Assembly (NCBI GenBank): GCA_030917865.1
Contig: JAUPTX010000005.1
Coordinates: 1-55,417, forward strand
Reading direction: 5' to 3'
DNA: 55,417 bases
DNA from: Patescibacteria group bacterium
GTDB taxonomy: Bacteria; Patescibacteriota; Minisyncoccia; Phycocordibacterales; CSBR16-119
The number at the start of each line of letters is the position of its first letter. The first letter of the stretch is position 1. Position numbers and translations under genes: made by a program. A model generated the notes under the pieces. The model was not told the origin of the DNA and did no database searches. It saw only the letters and a list, made by a program, of their open reading frames with translations. This document shows, one piece after another, positions 25,926 to 34,760 of this stretch.

Positions 25926-26171
25926 ATGGCAAAAGTTTTAAAGATTATTCTTTGGCTTGCAGTATTGGCTATAATAGCTTTCTTGGTTTTTACTGGAGCA
26001 AAGAAAGAGGTTGTGGCTCCAACACCTGAAATGACTGGTGGACCAGCGGGTGATAGAGTGGAGGAAGGTTTAAATATTGATACCGAGGCTGGCGTTGAAA
26101 CAAGTATACCAGACTCTAGTGTCGAGTTGGAAACAGAAACATCTTCTCCTTCTAGTGCTGATGGTGAATAA
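25926..26171 (+). CDS. Small single-pass membrane protein
   Basis: 81 residues from the ATG at 25926; a TTG four codons upstream is less likely. A hydrophobic segment (about 4-23) is followed by an acidic, Thr/Ser/Glu-rich tail of about 55 residues without a recognisable domain. A short anchor with a low-complexity outside tail is typical of CPR membrane hypotheticals. It has its own extended -10 promoter and a strong terminator right at its stop. Function unknown. Confidence 0.65.
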   Translation: MAKVLKIILWLAVLAIIAFLVFTGAKKEVVAPTPEMTGGPAGDRVEEGLNIDTEAGVETSIPDSSVELETETSSPSSADGE

Positions 26172-26203
26172 AATAAAAAGTCGCATTTGCGACTTTTTAT
26201 TTT
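26170..26203 (+). terminator. Intrinsic terminator
   Basis: ATAAAAAGTCGC / GCGACTTTTTAT with an ATTT loop, overlapping the stop of the 25926 gene. Confidence 0.9.
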
Positions 26204-26230
26204 GTTTATTTTTTATGATAGAATGGCCAT

Positions 26231-27622
26231 ATGTTTGATACTAATAAATTTTCACAAATTAAAAAAAGTAAGAAAAATATAATAATCGGAGCAATTGCCC
26301 TGGTTTTATTAATTATCTTAATTGGTGGTGGGGGGAATAAAGAAGAAGTCGTCAAAGACACCGTTACCTTAAATACAATAGAGTCATCTATAAATTTATC
26401 TGGTTCTGTGCTTGCTTCTGATAATGTTTCATTAAATTTTAATAGCTCAGGTGTTGTTGCCGGGGTGTATATAAAAGAGGGTCAAATGGTCAAAGAGGGA
26501 GACAGACTTTTAGAACTTGAAAATGCTTCACTTAGAGCAGAGCTTTTAAGTGCTGAGGCAAATTTAGAACTTCAAAAAGCTCAGTCAAATGTTTCGAATG
26601 CCGAGCTAGATAGAGCCGTAGAAAATGCATATACAGAACTTTTAAATAACGACCTAAGAGCCTATCCCAAAAACGAAGACGATGACTATGAAGCGGTGGC
26701 TCCAACTGTTTCTGGTTCATATTTGTCTAAAAAAGAAGGGGCTTATGAAATACAGGTTTATCCTTCTAGTTCTAATAGTGGAGAATCATATAGGATTTTT
26801 GGTCTTGAAACGGGAACAAGTTCTGTAAACGAAAGCTCTCCTTCTTCGTTGGGTCAAAACGGTTTGTTTCTAAACTTTGATTCAGACTATTCTTATAAAA
26901 ATACAGAATGGATCGTGCCAATACCAAACACAAGAAGTTCTACTTATATATCTGCACTAAATGCTTATAAAGCTGCTTTAGCTAGTCGCGATGCAACAGA
27001 ATCTAACAGCGCGTCAAGACAAATATCAGAAGCTAGAATAAAGCAAGCAGAGGCTGAAGTTGCAAAAATAAGAGCCCAAATTAACGAAAGAATTTTAAGA
27101 GCACCTTTTTCTGGAACAGTTTCTTTTGTTGGCCCAACAAAAGGAGAATCTATAAGTTCGTCTGATGTTGCAGTTTCTATGATTTCTGAAGATAATTACG
27201 AGGTTAAAATTAAAATACCAGAAGTTGATTTGGCGAAAATATTACCAAACATGAAGGTTGAAATAGAGCTCGACGCATATAAAGGGGAAAAATTTAGTGG
27301 ATATGTATTTAATATAGACCCAGCTGAAACAATCGTTGACGGCGTTTCTGTGTACGAAGCAACAATTTATTTTGACGAACAAAATATTAAAATAAAATCT
27401 GGAATGACTGCAAATGTTAGTGTTATAAATGAAACTAGAGAAAACGTTTTATCTATTAAAAAACAGTTCATTGAAAAAGATGATTTGGGTGAATATGTGT
27501 ATGTTGATGACAGGGAAGAGCAAATAAAAACATATATTAAAACAGGAATAGTTGGCTCGAATGGTCTAGTTGAAATTATCAGCGGGCTTAATAGTGGTGA
27601 CGTTATTATTGGTAAGTTTTAA
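26231..27622 (+). CDS. HlyD/MacA-type membrane-fusion (adaptor) protein
   Basis: 463 residues. One N-terminal membrane segment (about 16-34) is followed by a split lipoyl-like domain (SGVVAGVYIKEGQMVKEGDRLLELE and ILRAPFSGTVSFVGPTKGESI), a helical hairpin interrupted by an insert of about 110 residues (about 140-250), a beta-barrel (VDLAKILPNMKVEIELDA) and a C-terminal membrane-proximal domain. Together with the permease (4 bases downstream) and ATPase it forms a MacAB/LolCDE-like efflux set. In a cell lacking an outer membrane the adaptor would act outside the single membrane. The cargo is unknown. Confidence 0.9.
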   Translation: MFDTNKFSQIKKSKKNIIIGAIALVLLIILIGGGGNKEEVVKDTVTLNTIESSINLSGSVLASDNVSLNFNSSGVVAGVYIKEGQMVKEGDRLLELENASLRAELLSAEANLELQKAQSNVSNAELDRAVENAYTELLNNDLRAYPKNEDDDYEAVAPTVSGSYLSKKEGAYEIQVYPSSSNSGESYRIFGLETGTSSVNESSPSSLGQNGLFLNFDSDYSYKNTEWIVPIPNTRSSTYISALNAYKAALASRDATESNSASRQISEARIKQAEAEVAKIRAQINERILRAPFSGTVSFVGPTKGESISSSDVAVSMISEDNYEVKIKIPEVDLAKILPNMKVEIELDAYKGEKFSGYVFNIDPAETIVDGVSVYEATIYFDEQNIKIKSGMTANVSVINETRENVLSIKKQFIEKDDLGEYVYVDDREEQIKTYIKTGIVGSNGLVEIISGLNSGDVIIGKF

Positions 27623-27625
27623 AAA

Positions 27626-28873
27626 ATGTTAACTTCTTTAAGAGTCGGTATTTTACTTGGTTTGCGTCAGATACAACGTGCCTCTATTTGGACTACGTTT
27701 TTGATTATATTCATCATGATGCTTACGTTTCTTAACCTTGTCGGTGTTTCCGGTATACTTGTTGGGCTTATCGAAGGTTCTGTAGAAGCAAACAGAAATC
27801 AATATACTGGTAATGTTTTTATTTCAACACCTTCTGGTGATCCTGACATAAAAACAACTAATTCTATTTTGCAAACTATAGAAAATATTAACGAGGCTGA
27901 GAATTATTCTTATAGATTTTTATCTAATGCAACAATAGAGGCAAATTATAAAACAAGAAGAGATCAAAACGAAGTTCGCGATACAGTCGGTGCTCAAATA
28001 GCTGGAATTAACCCAGAAAGAGAGAATTCTGTGACCGGACTTTCTAACTTCGTTGTCGAGGGAGAATACTTAAACAATAATGATACTGAAAGTATTTTGA
28101 TTGGTGCGAATTTGTTACGACAGTATGCGGCGGATTTTGGAGAAGGTTTTTCTACTTTAGATAATATTTCTCCTGGTGCCACTGTTAGGTTAACGGCCGG
28201 AGATAAAACAAAAGAATATAAGGTAAAAGGAGTTGTAGATAGTAAAGTGAACGAGACATCGTTAAGAGTTTTTATGACTGAAGACGAATTCGTGAGATTT
28301 TTCGATAGATATACTTTAAATGTTAACGAAATAGCAGTTGTGTCAAAGCCTGGAATCGGCGAAGATATTTTAAAATCGATAATATTAAGAAGTGGTGCTG
28401 GTGATGGTGCAAAAGTTCAAACAGCAGAAGAGTCTATACCTCAATTTTTAAACGATATAAAAATAGCTTTCGGTATTTTAGGAAACATAATCGGAGGCAT
28501 TGGTATTGTAGTCGCATCTATTACGATTTTTATAATCATATTTATAAACGCTATAACTAGAAGAAAATATATCGGCATCCTAAAAGCCATAGGTATTAGA
28601 GCCAGATCAATACAGTTTGCTTATATATTCCAATCTATTTTTTATGCTCTTTCTGGATCTCTTTTAGGTATGGCTGTTTTATACGGACTACTTGTTCCGA
28701 CAGTTGCGAAAAATCCAATAGACTTTCCTTTTTCAGACGGTATACTAGTTGCTCCAATAGACGATGTTTTAATTAAGCTTCTAATCCTGCTCGTTGTTAC
28801 CATACTAGCTGGCTTTATTCCTGCCTGGATGATTATTAGAAAAAATACTTTAGACTCGATTTTAGGAAGATAA
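27626..28873 (+). CDS. ABC transporter permease, MacB/FtsX family
   Basis: 415 residues. One N-terminal membrane segment (about 20-50), a large extracytoplasmic MacB-PCD-like domain (about 55-285) and three C-terminal segments with the FtsX signature (ITIFIIIFINAITRRKYIGI, LKAIGIRARSIQ) match the MacB/LolC fold of mechanotransmission transporters. It lies between the adaptor and the ATPase with 3- and 2-base gaps. The triad probably exports a peptide, lipid or toxic compound, or acts on envelope lipoproteins; the sequence does not say which. Confidence 0.92.
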   Translation: MLTSLRVGILLGLRQIQRASIWTTFLIIFIMMLTFLNLVGVSGILVGLIEGSVEANRNQYTGNVFISTPSGDPDIKTTNSILQTIENINEAENYSYRFLSNATIEANYKTRRDQNEVRDTVGAQIAGINPERENSVTGLSNFVVEGEYLNNNDTESILIGANLLRQYAADFGEGFSTLDNISPGATVRLTAGDKTKEYKVKGVVDSKVNETSLRVFMTEDEFVRFFDRYTLNVNEIAVVSKPGIGEDILKSIILRSGAGDGAKVQTAEESIPQFLNDIKIAFGILGNIIGGIGIVVASITIFIIIFINAITRRKYIGILKAIGIRARSIQFAYIFQSIFYALSGSLLGMAVLYGLLVPTVAKNPIDFPFSDGILVAPIDDVLIKLLILLVVTILAGFIPAWMIIRKNTLDSILGR

Positions 28874-28875
28874 AT

Positions 28876-29556
28876 ATGATACAAGTAAAAAATTTAAAAA
28901 AGACATACTCGAACGGAAAAATTGAGACACAGGTTCTCAAGGGTGTTGATCTGACTGTAAAAACAGGAGAATTTTTAGCTATCATGGGTAAATCTGGAGC
29001 AGGTAAATCAACTCTCATGTATCAAATGAGTATTTTAGACGAGCCAACTTCCGGTGAAATCATAATTGACGATGTAAACATTGTTTCTTTGTCGATAAAA
29101 GAAAAAACAGACTTTAGGTTAAATAAACTTGGTTATGTTTTTCAAGATTATGCTCTTGTTCCAGAACTTACTGCAGTTGAAAACATAATGATACCCCTAC
29201 TCATGCGTGGAATGGATACTGACATTGCTAAATCAAGAGCTTTAAAATCTTTAGAAGACGTGGGTTTAACTGGTAAGGAAAATAATTTGCCAAGTCAACT
29301 TTCGGGTGGTGAACAACAAAGAGTATCAATTGCTCGTGCTGTGGCTCAAGATCCAATAATTCTTTTCGCAGATGAACCAACTGCAAACTTAGACTCTGCT
29401 TCAAGTAACCATATAATCGAAGTTTTAATGGAGCTAAACAAAAGAGGTCAAACCATAATAATGGTTACTCACGAAAAAGAATACACTATTTTTTGTAACA
29501 GAATTATCTTTCTTGAAGACGGGAAAATTATAAGAGAAGATATTTTAAGAAATTAA
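28876..29556 (+). CDS. ABC transporter ATP-binding protein, MacB/LolD family
   Basis: 226 residues, a single complete nucleotide-binding domain: Walker A (GKSGAGKST), Q-loop (YVFQDYALVPELT), signature (LSGGEQQR), Walker B (ILFADEPT) and H-loop (VTHE). The family powers MacB/LolCDE/FtsX-type permeases. It starts 2 bases after the permease stop and is followed after 1 base by ccdA, so all four genes are probably on one transcript. All catalytic motifs are intact. Confidence 0.95.
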   Translation: MIQVKNLKKTYSNGKIETQVLKGVDLTVKTGEFLAIMGKSGAGKSTLMYQMSILDEPTSGEIIIDDVNIVSLSIKEKTDFRLNKLGYVFQDYALVPELTAVENIMIPLLMRGMDTDIAKSRALKSLEDVGLTGKENNLPSQLSGGEQQRVSIARAVAQDPIILFADEPTANLDSASSNHIIEVLMELNKRGQTIIMVTHEKEYTIFCNRIIFLEDGKIIREDILRN

Positions 29557-29557
29557 A

Positions 29558-30271
29558 ATGGAATTCGCGTTTTTAGTGTCATCTTTTTTGGCCGGCGTTT
29601 TAATGTTTTTGGCGCCTTGTACACTTCCTTTGGTTCCGGGATTTTTATCTTTCGTTGGTGGTGAAGATAAAAGAAAAACCATTGTTAATACTTTATTTTT
29701 TATTCTAGGTTTTTCTTTGGTGTTTATAGGGTTTGGTGTCTTGGTCTCTTTTCTTGGCGAAAGCTTGGTGATTTTCAGAAACACTCTATCTTTTTTAGGT
29801 GGAGTTTTAATTATATTTTTTGGTTTATATATATTGAGGTTTTTTAGAATACCTTTATTAGAAAGAAGTTTTAAAATATTTAATTTTGGCAAATTAAAAC
29901 CTCATACAAAAAGTGGATCATTTATTTTGGGAGTTTCTTTTGCTTCCGGTTGGACGCCTTGCGTTGGGCCAATTTTAGCCTCTATATTACTCATAGCCGC
30001 GAATACCGACACGGTTTTAGTTGGAACATTTTTGCTTTTTGTTTTTTCTTTAGGGCTTGCTATACCTTTTTTGGTTACAGCAATACTTTCAAGAAGGATT
30101 AATAATATAATCCAAAGAATAAATAAAAATGATTGGGTGTATAAAATCGGCGGACTTTTGCTTGTTTTTATAGGTTTTTTGCTTGTAACAAATAATTTTT
30201 ATCTTTTTACAAGATGGGGTTTTCAGCTGCTTGATTTTATTGGTTACGATAAAATACTAAATCTACTTTAG
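29558..30271 (+). CDS. CcdA/DsbD-type thiol-disulfide transmembrane protein
   Basis: 237 residues with six membrane segments arranged as two inverted repeats. Each repeat carries one redox Cys in the family motifs LAPCTLPLVPG (about residue 21) and WTPCVGPILAS (about residue 135). The family passes reducing power from cytoplasmic thioredoxin to the outside, for disulfide reduction or cytochrome c assembly. No cytochrome genes are nearby, so repair of secreted Cys-containing proteins is more likely. It is translationally close to the ABC genes. Its 3' end overlaps the convergent DedA gene by 9 bases. Confidence 0.92.
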   Translation: MEFAFLVSSFLAGVLMFLAPCTLPLVPGFLSFVGGEDKRKTIVNTLFFILGFSLVFIGFGVLVSFLGESLVIFRNTLSFLGGVLIIFFGLYILRFFRIPLLERSFKIFNFGKLKPHTKSGSFILGVSFASGWTPCVGPILASILLIAANTDTVLVGTFLLFVFSLGLAIPFLVTAILSRRINNIIQRINKNDWVYKIGGLLLVFIGFLLVTNNFYLFTRWGFQLLDFIGYDKILNLL

Positions 30272-30937
30272 ATCTTTATCGGCTTCTTTTTTACTTAGGC
30301 CTGGAATTATTGTCGGGATATATGAAGAGACTTTTTGACTGAAGTCTTTTATAAATTTTTTATTTATATATTTTAATAAAATAAATCCTAAAATTATTAG
30401 AATTATGGTCAGCGCTATATTTCTACCAACTGAAACTCCATTCAAAACAGAACTAATGTTTTTATGGAAATATTTTCCTATAAAAAGAACAAAAGGCACA
30501 TAAATCAAAAGGGCAATAAAATCATAAAACAAAAAAGTTGACCATTTTGTTTTAGTGCTTCCAGCCAAGACTGGGCCAATAAATCTTATATAAACTAAAA
30601 ATCTAGACCCAAAAATAATTTTTTTAATATGTCTTTTTACAAAATCTTCATCTTGTAAGAAGTTTTTATTTTTAATTTTTGATTTTAACTTTTCAACAAA
30701 TTTATTTCCTTTTCTTGATAGATAAAAAAGCCCAATGTCGCTCATGTACATTCCCGATAAAAATATTAAAGCTGTTGTAAGGTAGTTGAAATGTCCTGTT
30801 CCAACCAAATAGCCAGACACTAAAAGTATAACTTCTTCTGGAACCGGTATTATCATGTTTGCCATTAGGGCTAAAACAAATAGCCCTCCATATTGAAGGC
30901 CTCCTATAGAGTTTATTATTATGTTACTTTCTTCCAC
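30263..30937 (-). CDS. DedA family membrane protein
   Basis: 224 residues with about five hydrophobic segments and the DedA/SNARE-associated signature: PVPEEVILLVSGYL near the N terminus, then FGSRFLVYIRFIGPVLAGSTK with the family Arg residues. DedA proteins are lipid scramblases or flippases (for example of undecaprenyl phosphate or phosphatidylethanolamine). The start is GTG at 30937, placed 6 bases after a TATAAT, another leaderless-type start. It is divergent from the 30996 gene and overlaps the end of ccdA by 9 bases. Confidence 0.92.
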   Translation of the reverse strand: MEESNIIINSIGGLQYGGLFVLALMANMIIPVPEEVILLVSGYLVGTGHFNYLTTALIFLSGMYMSDIGLFYLSRKGNKFVEKLKSKIKNKNFLQDEDFVKRHIKKIIFGSRFLVYIRFIGPVLAGSTKTKWSTFLFYDFIALLIYVPFVLFIGKYFHKNISSVLNGVSVGRNIALTIILIILGFILLKYINKKFIKDFSQKVSSYIPTIIPGLSKKEADKDLK

Positions 30938-30943
30938 ATAGAT

Positions 30944-30949
30944 ATTATA
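30944..30949 (-). promoter_or_regulatory. -10 box of the DedA gene, leaderless start
   Basis: TATAAT on the minus strand ends 6 bases before the GTG start at 30937. Confidence 0.6.
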
Positions 30950-30957
30950 CTATATAT

Positions 30958-30966
30958 TGTTATAAT
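30958..30966 (+). promoter_or_regulatory. Extended -10 promoter of the 30996 gene
   Basis: TGT-TATAAT, 29 bases before the ATG, divergent from and only 8 bases from the DedA promoter. Confidence 0.6.
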
Positions 30967-30995
30967 GTTTATATTACTATTTAACACTAAATTTT

Positions 30996-31460
30996 ATGGA
31001 TCAAAATTCAAATAATAACGCTAAAAAATTCTTTATAATACTGGCTGTTCTTATTGTCGCGCTTGTTCTTATTGTTGTTTTAAGAAAGAGTGACAATCAA
31101 GACGAGTATGATGTTTCTTTGGCTTCTGTAAACGAAGTTGAGGTTATTCTAAAAGAATCTTTTCCTGTAGAGGTTGATGTTTTAGTAAAAGGTGATTTAC
31201 CAGACGGATGCACAAGTCTTTCTGAAGAAATCTCTCAGAGACTTATCGGTAATGAATTTTCTGTTGAGCTTAAAACTATGAAATTAAAAGATGCCGATGT
31301 TATGTGTACACAAGCATTGGTTCCATTTGAAAAAACAATTTCTTTGGAAAATGTCGTTGGTATAGCCGCTGGAGATTACACAGTAAATGTAAATGGTGTT
31401 ACTAAAAATTTCAAAATGGACGTAGATAATTATATTTCAGACGTTGATCCATTAAAATAA
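30996..31460 (+). CDS. Membrane-anchored beta-rich protein
   Basis: 154 residues. An N-terminal membrane segment (about 12-29) precedes one beta-rich domain with PVEVDVLVKGDLPDGCTSL, then CTQALVPFEKTISLE and AGDYTVNVNGVTKNF. This pattern of two Cys and a terminal 'AGxYTVxVNGV' strand recurs in uncharacterised secreted proteins of Chloroflexi and CPR bacteria, from general memory and not from a search. The two Cys could form a disulfide. The next gene begins 4 bases downstream, so both are probably one operon. Function unknown. Confidence 0.7.
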   Translation: MDQNSNNNAKKFFIILAVLIVALVLIVVLRKSDNQDEYDVSLASVNEVEVILKESFPVEVDVLVKGDLPDGCTSLSEEISQRLIGNEFSVELKTMKLKDADVMCTQALVPFEKTISLENVVGIAAGDYTVNVNGVTKNFKMDVDNYISDVDPLK

Positions 31461-31464
31461 AAGT

Positions 31465-32235
31465 ATGAGTATAAAGAGGTTTGTATTTTTAAGTTTAGTT
31501 TTTTTGTTGCCAGTAAATGGTCTATTTGCCGTTTCTCCTAATACAGGTTTTGTTTCAAATAAAATATGGTTCTCAGAAGAAACCATTAATGAAGGCGATA
31601 GTGTAAAGATCTACACCGCCGTCTTTAATGGAGAAGAAAAATCTGTAAAATTTAGTGTGAATTTTTTAAATGGTGACACTCTTTTATCTAAAAAGGATAT
31701 ATCTGTTGCTCCTGGAGAAACCAAAACAGTATCTGCTGATTTCAAGGCTGTTCTGGGGCACCACGAGCTTTTTGTGCAATCCATAAAGGCTTCGATAGGA
31801 GCTGAAGAAATTATTTTAGAAAAAGACGAGACTGAAAAGACTAAAATCTCTATTGTAAAAGATGTTCCGGTAACCGTTGCTAAAGATGCTCTGGTCGGCA
31901 ATCTATCAAATGCTTTTTCTGAAGAAACATTAAGCAAATTTGGTTTTTGGTTTAACGAGCATTTTAAACAAAGCGAGGAATTCCGATATAAAAAACTTCA
32001 AAATTTTAAAGATCAAAAAGAAGAAATATCTGAAAAAAGGGAAGATTCAAAAGATGTAAAAACACAAACAAAGGTTTTGATGTTTCTACACTTCTCGCTT
32101 TTTGCTATTTTGGTTTTTATATTTTCTGTTCAATTTGTCTTTTATGCTCTTGTTGTAGTTTTATCTTATATATTAATTAGATGGGTGTTTAGAATTATAA
32201 TTAGGCTTTTCAAAAGAAGACACGACGAAGAATAA
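31465..32235 (+). CDS. CARDB-like surface protein with C-terminal membrane segments
   Basis: 256 residues. A signal peptide (about 1-21) is followed by a CARDB/Ig-like domain (about 35-135: EETINEGDSVKIYTAVFNGE, ISVAPGETKTVSADF), a charged helical, probably coiled-coil stretch (about 165-200, DQKEEISEKREDSKDVK), one long or two short membrane segments (about 207-243) and a basic cytoplasmic tail. The arrangement suggests an outward beta domain held by the C-terminal anchor. It follows the 30996 gene with a 4-base gap. Function unknown. Confidence 0.75.
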   Translation: MSIKRFVFLSLVFLLPVNGLFAVSPNTGFVSNKIWFSEETINEGDSVKIYTAVFNGEEKSVKFSVNFLNGDTLLSKKDISVAPGETKTVSADFKAVLGHHELFVQSIKASIGAEEIILEKDETEKTKISIVKDVPVTVAKDALVGNLSNAFSEETLSKFGFWFNEHFKQSEEFRYKKLQNFKDQKEEISEKREDSKDVKTQTKVLMFLHFSLFAILVFIFSVQFVFYALVVVLSYILIRWVFRIIIRLFKRRHDEE

Positions 32236-32298
32236 ATACAACTTTAATGAAAAAAGTCAATATTTGGTAATTTTTTTATAAAAAACTATAATCATATT

Positions 32299-32574
32299 AT
32301 GGATTATAAAAATCTAGCCAAAATATTAATTGCTTTTTCTGCTTTATTTTTACCTTTTTGGGTAACTTCAATTATTTTTGTTTTTTGCGTTTTGTTTTTT
32401 GATAAATTTTATTTTGGTATTTTTGTTTTCTTTTTCATTGAAATAATATTTGGTGCAGAAAATTACAACATATTAAATTTTCCAGGAGCCATATTTTTTT
32501 CTTCTGTTGCTGTTTATTTTTTAATTAATTTTTTGAAAAAGTTTATTAACGTTAGAAAAAATGAATCTTTTTAA
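32299..32574 (+). CDS. Small polytopic membrane protein before PBP2 (possible MreD-like)
   Basis: 91 residues with three hydrophobic segments covering most of the length and a short basic C terminus. Its last 14 bases overlap the start of the penicillin-binding protein gene, so the two are translationally coupled. In rod-shape operons the membrane protein before PBP2 is usually MreD. This one is much shorter than typical MreD (about 160 residues) and has no clear signature, so MreD is only a positional guess. No mreB or mreC is visible upstream. Confidence 0.6.
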   Translation: MDYKNLAKILIAFSALFLPFWVTSIIFVFCVLFFDKFYFGIFVFFFIEIIFGAENYNILNFPGAIFFSSVAVYFLINFLKKFINVRKNESF

Positions 32575-34249
32575 GAAAAAAAATAAAATACACGATATTG
32601 ATCCAGATGAGATCTTTATTGATACTCAAAATCTTTCCGGTTTTGATGTTCAGCAGTTTGAAGGAAGGATCGAAAAGCCAATATCAAAAAAATCTGTAAA
32701 TATGGTTTTGATGTTTTTTGTCTTTTTAATTTTAGTTTTTTCTTACAAGTTAAGTGTTTTGCAGATTAAAAAAGGAGAAGCATATTTTTCTATGAGTCAG
32801 AGAAATTCTTTGGACGGAGAAATATTGTTTGCAGATAGGGGAATAATATACGATCGCAATGGTGTTGAGCTTGCTTGGAACGAAGCTCAAGAAGAAGAGG
32901 GGCTGTTCGGACACCGAACTTATATTAAAGAAGAGGGCTTTGGTTTAATTCTAGGTTATGTTGATAGTCCTAAAAAAGATAAATTTGGTTTTTGGTGGCA
33001 GGAAAATTTTATCGGGAAAGCCGGTCTTGAAAAATATTATGATGAAATTTTAAATGGTCAAAACGGTAGCAAGTTCATAGAAAAAAGTGCCTTGGGTGAG
33101 GTCGTTTCTGAAAACATAATCAACAAACCTGTTCACGGCGAAAATTTAAACATATCTATAGATTCAAGGCTTCAAGCTGTTGTTTACGATGCAATAGTTG
33201 AACTTTCTGAAAACATTGGTTACGACGGTGGTGCCGGGGTTATAATGGATGTTAGAACTGGAGAGATTTTAGTTTCTACTAGTTATCCAGAATATGATCC
33301 TTCAGTTATGTCTTTAGGTTCTGACAGAGAAAAAATAAATAGCTATTTAAATAGCACTAAAAAGCCGTTTTTAAATAGGGTTATTTCTGGTTTGTATTCA
33401 CCGGGTTCTACAGTAAAGCCGTTTGTTGCTATTGGAGCACTTCATGAAAATATAATCACTGAAAATACTAGAATTCTTAGTACTGGTTTTATAGAAATTC
33501 CAAACCCTTACAATCCAGAACTTTCTACAAAGTTTAGAGATTGGAGAGAAGAGGGTCATGGAAATGTTAATGTTGTGCGTGCAATCGGTGATTCCGTGAA
33601 CACCTTTTTCTATGCTATTAGTGGGGGGTATAAAGGCCAGCCAGGTCTCGGTATATCTAAAATAGAAGAGTACATGAATATTTTTGGTATTGGTCAAAAA
33701 ACAGGGGTAGATTTTGAAGGTGAGGTTTCCGGGACAATTCCTAATCCCGAATGGAAAAAAAGAGTTTTCAAGGGTGATGCATGGAGATTGGGAGACACGT
33801 ATAACACTTCTATTGGCCAATATGGATTTCAGGTTACACCTATTCAGATGGTTAGATCTATTTCAACAATCGCAAATGAGGGAGTGGTTGTGACTCCAAG
33901 TTTTTCTTTGGAAAGTATTAGTCAGCCAAGAAAGATATCCGTAGATTTTTCATCAGACGATTATAGGATTATAAAAGACGGTATGAGAGATGTGGTTGCG
34001 GCTGGTACTGGTCAGCTTATGAATGTTTCTTATGTTGATGTTGCTGCAAAGACTGGTACTGCCCAAACCGGCCCAGGAAATAGGTTTGTTAACTCTTGGT
34101 CTATAGGCTTCTTCCCATACGAAAATCCAAAGTACGCTTTTGCGATACTTATGGAAAAAGGCCCAGCTAAAAACGAATTAAGTGCATCTTTCGTGATGAG
34201 GAAGCTTTTTGATTGGATGAACCAAAATACACCCGAATATTTTCAATAA
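32561..34249 (+). CDS. mrdA: Penicillin-binding protein 2 (class B transpeptidase)
   Basis: 562 residues. A cytoplasmic N terminus and one membrane segment (about 47-66) are followed by a dimerisation/pedestal domain and a transpeptidase domain with SPGSTVKPF (active Ser), the SVN triad and AAKTGTAQTG. It cross-links peptidoglycan, in rods during elongation. It is distinguished from FtsI at 38290 by the pedestal domain (ADRGIIYDRNGVELAWNEAQEE) and by its coupling to a small membrane protein. No terminator is obvious before greA. Confidence 0.88.
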   Translation: MNLFKKKNKIHDIDPDEIFIDTQNLSGFDVQQFEGRIEKPISKKSVNMVLMFFVFLILVFSYKLSVLQIKKGEAYFSMSQRNSLDGEILFADRGIIYDRNGVELAWNEAQEEEGLFGHRTYIKEEGFGLILGYVDSPKKDKFGFWWQENFIGKAGLEKYYDEILNGQNGSKFIEKSALGEVVSENIINKPVHGENLNISIDSRLQAVVYDAIVELSENIGYDGGAGVIMDVRTGEILVSTSYPEYDPSVMSLGSDREKINSYLNSTKKPFLNRVISGLYSPGSTVKPFVAIGALHENIITENTRILSTGFIEIPNPYNPELSTKFRDWREEGHGNVNVVRAIGDSVNTFFYAISGGYKGQPGLGISKIEEYMNIFGIGQKTGVDFEGEVSGTIPNPEWKKRVFKGDAWRLGDTYNTSIGQYGFQVTPIQMVRSISTIANEGVVVTPSFSLESISQPRKISVDFSSDDYRIIKDGMRDVVAAGTGQLMNVSYVDVAAKTGTAQTGPGNRFVNSWSIGFFPYENPKYAFAILMEKGPAKNELSASFVMRKLFDWMNQNTPEYFQ

Positions 34250-34259
34250 TTTTACACAA

Positions 34260-34288
34260 TTGACTTAAAAGTCTTTAATAGCTAGAAT
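34260..34288 (+). promoter_or_regulatory. Sigma-70 promoter of greA
   Basis: TTGACT, a 17-base spacer, then TAGAAT, 9 bases before the greA ATG. Confidence 0.65.
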
Positions 34289-34297
34289 TACCCCAAT

Positions 34298-34756
34298 ATG
34301 AAAGAATACATAACAAAAGAAAAAGCAGAGGCCCTGAAAGCTGAACTGAATGATCTACAATCTGTCAAGAGAAAGGAAATAATCGAATCTTTGGAATACG
34401 CAAAATCACTAGGTGATTTATCTGAAAATGCAGAATATCACCAAGCTAGAGAAGCTCAAGGAAAATTAGAAGACAGAATTCTTGAAATAAACAGAATTCT
34501 TAAAAATGCAGAAATTGTTGCTCATAAAAAAAGTGACACTGTAAATATTGGCTCAAAAGTTATTGTTAAGAAAAAAGGTGATACAAAAACAAGAGAATTT
34601 ATTTTAGCTGGGGAGGGCGAAGCAGATATGGCTTCTGGAAAAATTTCTTATCAGTCTCCTTTAGGAAATGCTCTTATGGGTGCAAAGAAAGACGAAGTTG
34701 TTAACTTCAAAAGCCCAGCCGGGACTATCGAATATAAGATAATTGATGTAGAATAA
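34298..34756 (+). CDS. greA: Transcription elongation factor GreA
   Basis: 152 residues. The N-terminal coiled coil carries the acidic tip (GDLSENAEYHQAREAQG) that reaches into the RNA polymerase secondary channel to stimulate transcript cleavage. The C-terminal FKBP-like domain (ISYQSPLGNALMGAKKDEVV) binds the polymerase. Length and motifs are normal. lysS starts 4 bases after the stop, as in many bacteria where greA and lysS are neighbours. Confidence 0.96.
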   Translation: MKEYITKEKAEALKAELNDLQSVKRKEIIESLEYAKSLGDLSENAEYHQAREAQGKLEDRILEINRILKNAEIVAHKKSDTVNIGSKVIVKKKGDTKTREFILAGEGEADMASGKISYQSPLGNALMGAKKDEVVNFKSPAGTIEYKIIDVE

Positions 34757-34760
34757 TTTC